Source of the DNA: Eretmocerus hayati
Lineage: Eukaryota > Arthropoda > Insecta > Hymenoptera > Aphelinidae
Direction of reading: 5' to 3'
DNA length: 64,000 bases
Assembly (NCBI GenBank): GCA_029851415.1
Contig: CM056741.1
Span: 176,683,021 to 176,747,020 of the forward strand
Shown: positions 57,773 through 64,000 of the stretch, piece by piece
Position numbering within the stretch: position 1 is the stretch's first letter
Layout: each line of letters starts with the position of its first letter
Notes under the pieces: generated by a model
The model's input: the letters and a program-made list of their open reading frames with translations, nothing else
The model's database searches: none
Told to the model about the DNA's origin: nothing
Position numbers and translations under genes: made by a program

Positions 57773-58957
57773 ACCCACAAGTTGAAACATCATTTTGATG
57801 GTAATGAAGTGATTTGTTCTCAGCTATGGATTAATGTGTTCCAATATTTTGTATTGAAGACGACTTACACTGTCATCTTTCAAGGTATGCCCCGGAAAAA
57901 TGTCAAAATTATTGCTTCATCTAAATAACATAGCACGGTAAGATAACAGGAAAATTTTGGTATTGAAGATCTTGTGCCTGCTTGAAAAATGTAGAATGAA
58001 TTCTGAAGTTTAAAAAAATCCAGTTTTCAGAATTGTACTTGATCTACTCTGACTCCGAACAACTCGAGTGATGAAAACCCTTAGGAAAGATTGCTATAGC
58101 GACTCAAGTTGAGTATCCATAATTTACTTACCTTCGAATCATTTGAATTAAAATAACATCATGTATCAGAAGATCAAATAGAAGAACTTGATTTTCCTGA
58201 AGTTAACTCGAGCATCAAAGATATTTGGTTCTAGATGAAAAAATTTCTTTTGATAACCAATGAATAGAGAATAATTCTTCCTCAAATTTGAGAATTTAGT
58301 TTCTTATATTATTATTCTTTCTGATAGTTCTGATAACCAGATTTGTTTGGCCCAACTTAATAAACGTGACTAGCATATCGTGAGAAAGAGTGTTGGATGT
58401 ATTTGTTTAGTAAGCGCGGATGAACAGCTGAAAATACAGATTTTTTGCAAGCCCAATGTATACCCCAGCGAAATATTAAAGATGAAGGAATAAAAAAGAG
58501 GGACAAAAGTAAGCAAGCAGATAATGAGAGACGGAGAGCTAAGAAAGATGGAGAAAAAATGTATGTGTGAATAGATCTAAAAGATGTGCTCGTACGAAAC
58601 TTGCCAACTTGCCTCTTGAGATATTGCACAACTATAGGTGATTCCAACTGTGCTCATCGCACTGTACCTTACTTTTACCCTATCTCTTTTTTCGATCGGT
58701 GTTGCATCAATGATAAATTGTCAAAATACTTCTTTCCACACACCAAATTATGGATCAAATGAGAGCCATTGATTGTACTGGCCCAATCAATTTTTGAAGA
58801 TATGTATCTGGGTGGAAGCTGTTACGGATGATAGCCAAATATGAAAAACAGTTATGGATTCTTGAATGGTTGTTCTGAAGAAAATTTCTCATCATTATGT
58901 AAGATAAAGATTAGACAATCCTCACAGTTCAGAAACACCGTTAGTTGACAGTTTTTA
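57773..58957. other. Non-coding region
   Basis: I see no supported gene or repeat. The 96-codon minus frame at 58357-58647 has no recognisable domain. Confidence 0.45.
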
Positions 58958-59860
58958 TTTGAGGGAGTAGCCTCAGTAGAAGATCTACCGATCAGATTTT
59001 GATCAAACTTGGCAGAGAGGTGTATTTGGATGCCAGCAGGATACAGTGAGAATTTTACGACTCTCGGTTACCCCCCCCCCCTCCCCCCGAGTCAAACCAT
59101 CAGCATTAACATTTTTATAGGTTAAGCTCGGTATTTAATGGAGCATCGCGTTGATTGTTAAACTACAAAAGACTGACAAATCAGTTTTTATCCTAATCAC
59201 GCTCACTTATAAATAATTGTACAAATAAGGTACTCGGACTTTTTTCGAGCTCTAGTTGGCTTACAAGGGGGACCCACAAAGTGCGGGTCACCAAATCTCA
59301 CCAAACTTTTTTCACAGTCTCGTACAACCTAGAATATGAAGAATCCAGATTAACTCGGTCAAAGGGGCTCCCTATTCAGAGCTACAAGTAAAAATGTTAG
59401 CATTGTCAGTACATCTATATTAATCACTTTTTAACTATATGGGCAATATGGGCAATATGGACTTACATGGGCAATGCTAATGTCATAGGCTGTAACTTCG
59501 GACAGAGGGCCCATTTGACGGAGTTACTTTGAATTCTTCATATTCCAGATGGTACAAGACTGTGAAAAAAGTCTGTTGAGTATTGGCGACCTGCACTTCG
59601 TGGGTCCTCCTTATTAGATAGATGTTCTGATCAATTTTCAACGTGAAGTCACGAATAAGTCACAAATCAGACAAATTTGCTCATGCAATCAAGATCGATA
59701 TTTCATAATTCATGCGTCGGATTTGGATGCTTATGCTAATTCATGTGTGGGTCTATTGGGACCTGATTAACACATAAGACAAGCATGTAGGCAAATTTGC
59801 GAAGTTTGAAAAAAGTCGATCTATTTGACTACCATGGTACCGAGGTTACTCCCTTAAATT
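58958..59860. mobile_element. DNA element with GGGAGTARCCTC ends
   Basis: TTTGAGGGAGTAGCCTC on the left pairs with GAGGTTACTCCCTTAAA on the right. It is interrupted by the palindromic MITE 59263-59612. A poly(C) tract lies at 59070-59087. No transposase is visible. Confidence 0.5.
59263..59612. mobile_element. Nested palindromic MITE
   Basis: AAGGGGGACCCACAAAGTGC and GCACTTCGTGGGTCCTCCTT are inverted. The arms pair further (CACAGTCTCGTACAACC against ATGGTACAAGACTGTG; GAATATGAAGAATCC against GAATTCTTCATATTC). It sits inside 58958-59860. Confidence 0.7.
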
Positions 59861-60232
59861 TAAAGAACTTTATTCAAGATTCGACTTATCACCCAATCAG
59901 CTCAATCAACGCGCTTTCAAATCTTTTTCTTTTCTTTCTCTTTTAATTTTTCCGATCGAGACCACACTCGGAGTTTGGAATGAAATCGTGTCAGTTCGGT
60001 ACTTGTGTAGCCGGTCTAAAGTGATCTTCGCTCGGAAAAAAGAGTGAGATTTTTCACTCGGGGAATCCGAGTGAGTCCAACAGTTATTTAGCTGACCTGG
60101 ATATTTCCATTTAAACAATACATGGTGGGCTATGAAATTAATAAATCGTTATCGACCATCCAGAGGTCGAAAAAAGAAAAAAAAATCAAAATAATCTAAA
60201 GTAGCACGTTTCATTTGATATTTGGAGATGTG

Positions 60233-60307
60233 GGAAGTGCAGAGATTTGACCTGGGATTGTCTTGATTAAACATCGGACCCTTTGTCCACTGGCCATTGG
60301 TCTAATG
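60233..60307 (-). pseudogene. Degenerate tRNA-like segment (doubtful)
   Basis: On the minus strand ATGGCCAGTGGAC resembles an A box, and AGGTCAAATCTC about 40 bp downstream resembles a decayed B box. GGGTCCGATG sits between them where an anticodon loop would be. The stems do not pair well. It could be a tRNA-derived SINE relic or chance. Confidence 0.18.
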
Positions 60308-60359
60308 CTACTGTTGATAACGGTAGTACTATAGCACCTTCGAATGGGAATGATGTGAC

Positions 60360-60417
60360 GTGTAACTATCAAGTTACACCTTCACACAAGCCACGCATCA
60401 GCGTGGCTTGTGTGAAG
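60360..60417. repeat. Two adjacent perfect hairpins with identical ATCA loops
   Basis: GTGTAACT-ATCA-AGTTACAC (60360-60379) is followed immediately by CTTCACACAAGCCACGC, loop ATCA and GCGTGGCTTGTGTGAAG (60380-60417). The stems are 8 and 17 bp with no mismatch. Confidence 0.9.
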
Positions 60418-61325
60418 ATGAAAATATGAAAACTAGCTAATATTTCGAGTGAAAAATTATAAAAGTGAAACCCACATTTTCCCGGTAACAGGGCATTACT
60501 TCTATATTAATAAGGTTGATGGTTACGCATTGATCCATCAACAACCAATGAGCGGCAAAACATGACCTAAAAATTGATTGGAGCGTCTCACCCTTTTATC
60601 CGAGTGAAATGTCACTCGAACTTCCGAGTAAGTTTTTGATTTCTTAACTTCTGACTCTTTTCCGAGTGAGTTGGACTATCACTCGGAATCCGAGTGAAAA
60701 ATCTCACTCGGACAAGTTAAGAGAGTTTCTTTTCTTTTAATTGACTTATATTCAGGTTATCATGCTCAATATGAAGCATATCCAATGATGGGTGTAAGAT
60801 TTTCAAATGGATCACAGGCAGGCCTGATCACAGGAAATTGATTTAAAATTTTGTGCAAATCCCCATAACTGTAAAATTTAAACACTCTGTTTCTGCAAGA
60901 GATCTAGAATATGCAAAAACTTTTCGGATCTGGGAGAATTTGTGAAAATTTGTGTTAAGAACCTAATTTGATAAAGCTGAAGTAGTTATTTGCGAGACAC
61001 ATCGTTTGGTTCATGTCTCCTCGTCAAATTCGGTAGTTAAAAGTTTCCGAAGCTTTGAGTGATTTTGGTTTCTTATCTATTTATAACAACAATTCATGTT
61101 CTATACCAGCCTGAAAAACGTATATGACGAAAAAATGAATCGTCCCAAATTATGGATCTTCTGATACGTTGAATCATACAAAATGAAAATTTTAGATAAC
61201 TTGTTCAGTTTTCCTTATTTTACATGACATCTCTATGAAACAGTCAAAAAGTACCCAATGAGTAGTAATGAGTATCCTTCCGGATTCTTTCTTCTCTTCT
61301 TCTGAATAGCTTTCATACTCATCAA

Positions 61326-61565
61326 CTATGCAACTGTTACAGTTGCAATCGTGTATGCATTCTCACGGATTGGTACTATTATCGACTTGATTGAAAATTG
61401 TGGCTCGTTAGTTGCGCTGTAGTTTGAGTTTTGACGTTGCAGCTGCATCACGTTATTTTGTGATGCTGCAGATGCTGCTTGAGAATAATCAATTTTGCAC
61501 GTGCAAACATCTTCCCCGTGGACTGACACAAATACACCCGAGCATGCGTGTCTTGAAGAATAAAT
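61326..61565 (-). CDS. Possible terminal coding exon (unrecognised)
   Basis: A minus-strand frame without stops runs from a plausible acceptor (TTATTTATTCTTCAAG, ending at about 61566) to a TAG at 61326. The peptide is polar and Gln/Asn/Ser-rich (SQAASAASQNNVMQLQRQ), then turns hydrophobic near its C terminus (YTIATVTVA). The composition is more protein-like than most frames in the window. The remaining exons would lie upstream on the minus strand, beyond the right edge or undetected. I do not recognise the family. Confidence 0.3.
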   Translation of the reverse strand: MYSSRHACSGVFVSVHGEDVCTCKIDYSQAASAASQNNVMQLQRQNSNYSATNEPQFSIKSIIVPIRENAYTIATVTVA

Positions 61566-61599
61566 AATTCTCTTGTGTGCGTGTGTTCAAAGATGCTTT

Positions 61600-64000
61600 A
61601 GTAAAATATGCAATGCGTATAGGCAGGCATAATACGCTTTACATTGATATCATGTTGGCGTAACAATGATGCGTGAGGATGCTCATATCTTTTCAATTGT
61701 TATGTTTTGTATTTAGTTGTAAAACTTTGAATCCTTAACAATAATTCATTCCTTATTTCTTAATAAATTGGAATCGTTGACGACTTTGAGAAAAAAAAAA
61801 ACAAGGTTTGGTCAAATCAGATAAATGCATCTTTTCATGTTGAAATACATGATTTTTTAGTTGAAAAATCAATCCAAAGTTTCATATTTCATCACCATGA
61901 CTCAGAGGAGTCATTTCAATCTGAAAAAAAATACACTGTAATCAAGGGAAAGACTCTGACTTTGTTGAGCCTTATTTCTGATAAAGCAATATGATATGAT
62001 GTCATCAAATTTATGAAAATGTATTGTGATCACTCTCTAAGCCTCGCATCAGTATCCTATTAGTGCCCGACCTAGAGCGGTTATGCATAGAAAGTTCCCT
62101 GGATTGATGTAACGGTAAGTTGTCTAATCAAGATAGAAAGCTGATGCTGCTTTTGTACAAGTCGAGGTACAATTCGTATGCTATACCATCAACAAAATCT
62201 TCATTTTTTCTATTTTGATCGAAAAAAATGTGAATTTGTCAAAGTATAAAGGCGTTTGCTGAATAAGACCCATAATAATGAAGCTCTTTTTCTTCTTTTC
62301 CAAGTCTTTCTGGATCTTTTTCTTTCGCTACTTGTCTGGTTTGGATCACTAAGAAAAGTTCAAATATACTTTCGAGAGCTTCTCCGAATGAATATAATAC
62401 ATTAATATTCTGCTCTAATAATAATACGCTTCTCAGAATAGGTTCGATTACAGTTCAACCTATGAGATGAATTAAACCATTATAAGCTTTTCAACTCTTT
62501 CAGAAAAAAGAATCATTATAATACATTCTCATCAAATATTGACACCATAAACTCTATATTCAGGTCTTCCTCGTCGGGTACTCTCGTATTCTACACACCA
62601 CGAGGAACACCTGTGAACATTTCATTTCAATTTTCTATAAGTTTTCCTTAGACTCTCTTCATTAACTATTGAAATATTCACATAACCGCTATGAACAATT
62701 GGTCAAATTTGGTGACAAGCTAAATATATATTCTGATTAATCCCGTTCGTGATGTCATCAATTGAGCAGTAACTTTCTTACCACTTTCCAAAATTTGAAA
62801 CGTACAAAACTTATCAATTGTGCATCTCAACTTGATGTATGTTTGCAGCGCACAACGATTTATCAGACGCACACGATGGGAAGTTGAAGAAGATGAGACA
62901 TGGAATGATAATTGTCATTGACGTGCCTTGAATTTGCTGAGTATGCATGCTTGTATGCTTGTGTAAATACTTGTGTGGCATACTTCTTGCACTTCGCGGG
63001 CATACATTTACACGACCGTTAGACGAATATCTTCTCTGCTTGTAACGTTTTTCTGTTCAAACAGTGTATGGAAAGAATGAAAAGGGTAGGTATAGAAGTG
63101 AGAAACACTTTTTGGAGTTGTTTTTTCAAATTTCATTCGATCATTGAACAATCATTCTGTACAAAATTCGTATAAATGTATGGAATACTTGCGAAAATGT
63201 AAAAAATGAGTATAAAATAGAGTATAAAAGTTGAGAAATCTGACGTGGGTAAGATATACATGTAGAGACTTTCCTATGAAGATTATACCATTCTCATTTC
63301 TGAATGAATTGAAACAATAATATGCAACTCTTGACTATATCTGTACAATAAAAAAAGTCCCGTATAATGGACAACTTATACAATGAAATTAGTCCGGATG
63401 TTTTAAATCAAATTTAACCATCCACTCCTAATATCAAATTTCTCAGAATAAGAGTTTTCGTCATGGACGGAGGACTCGAGGGGTTTTTCTGGAAATTCAT
63501 GACTTCTGAAAACTCTTTTCTTTTTGTCGGATCGATCTCAGAATAAAAGTTTTCATGCACTCAGATAATTTCATTTAGATTTGTAAAGTTCAGAATTCTA
63601 TGAAACAATTTCGCGCATTTTTTAAAAATTATGTTGTCAACAAAATTTGAACCAAATTCTACCAAATCATCTTAATTATGTTGGATTTCCATTTCAAAGC
63701 GAGCAAAGTATCAAATGGAAGTTGGAAGAATGTAACAAATTGTTGAAACAATCAATGATTCGCATTACGTATCATGATTTCAACTCGGGTAGATTCTGTT
63801 GTCATCAAAATTATATTGATATTGTCATGAACACAATTAATTATTCATGCAAAAGGCTCACTTAAATTCCAATCGTCAGGTATGCATTGCGCACTTATTT
63901 GTACACACTCCAAATCCGATGCACCGTGGTGGGTGTTGCAATGCATTTATTATTTTCTGACGCTTCGCAATTCAAGCGCCATCGTATTCAGTATGATGCT
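61600..64000. other. Non-coding region to the window end
   Basis: I see no supported gene or clear transposon. The 72-codon frame at 63647-63865 has no recognisable features. If the minus-strand exon at 61326 is real, this stretch would be intronic. Confidence 0.45.

Larger units (their letters stand above)
59945..60730. repeat. Inverted blocks rich in CACTCGGA/TCCGAGTG
   Basis: The left block contains ACTCGGAGTTTGG, GAGTGAGATTTTTCACTCGG and AATCCGAGTGAG (59968-60075). The right block contains ATCCGAGTGAAATGTCACTC and GGAATCCGAGTGAAAAATCT (60598-60715). The words themselves are palindromic. Both blocks are followed or preceded by TTTCTTTTC tracts. Between them are a tRNA-like segment and the twin hairpins. 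Confidence 0.5.

Overview
This is a eukaryotic nuclear window, almost certainly from an insect. It is AT-rich, gene-poor and crowded with transposon-derived repeats. Only two genes can be modelled with confidence. They are tandem, same-strand, six-exon CLIP-domain trypsin-like serine protease genes (22166-29933 and 31062-36509). The family and the general look of the proteins (a CLIP domain, a linker, and a TAAHC / NDIAILKL / GDSGGP protease domain resembling venom-protease-type CLIP proteases) suggest an insect, perhaps a hymenopteran. I cannot fix the order from sequence alone.

Layout. 1-2244: non-coding, with a small inverted repeat. 2251-8982: a 6.7-kb element bounded by 706-bp terminal inverted repeats that look identical, with a 6-bp target duplication; inside it sit two related palindromic mariner-type elements, a small MITE and a copy of a dispersed repeat built from ~330-bp monomers. 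8989-18848: mostly featureless DNA, with a cluster of three palindromic or MITE-like elements at 12300-14922. 18849-21094: a foldback element carrying ~1.8 kb of 26-bp minisatellite whose orientation flips part-way. 22166-36509: the protease pair, with introns 4 and 5 of gene 1 and intron 4 of gene 2 swollen by different repeats. 36510-48595: intergenic DNA with a second copy of the minisatellite-bearing foldback, a TA microsatellite, tandem ~330-bp monomers and several MITEs. 48596-50570: G/C-skewed hexamer and 10-bp repeat arrays interrupted by a MITE and a poly(A)-tailed retroposon. 50571-64000: mostly unique non-coding DNA with a perfect RFX X-box palindrome, more foldback elements, two adjacent hairpins sharing the same loop, and one possible minus-strand terminal exon.

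The two proteases share intron positions and phases (introns 1-4 phase 1, intron 5 phase 0), a 91-nt first exon and a 102-nt fourth exon, so they arose by tandem duplication. Both are secreted zymogens expected to act in extracellular cascades such as melanization, Toll activation or venom. They differ in CLIP cysteine content (6 against 8) and in the activation residue (Arg against Lys). Most other open reading frames in the window are short, lie in repeats, or lack splice and composition support, and are left out.
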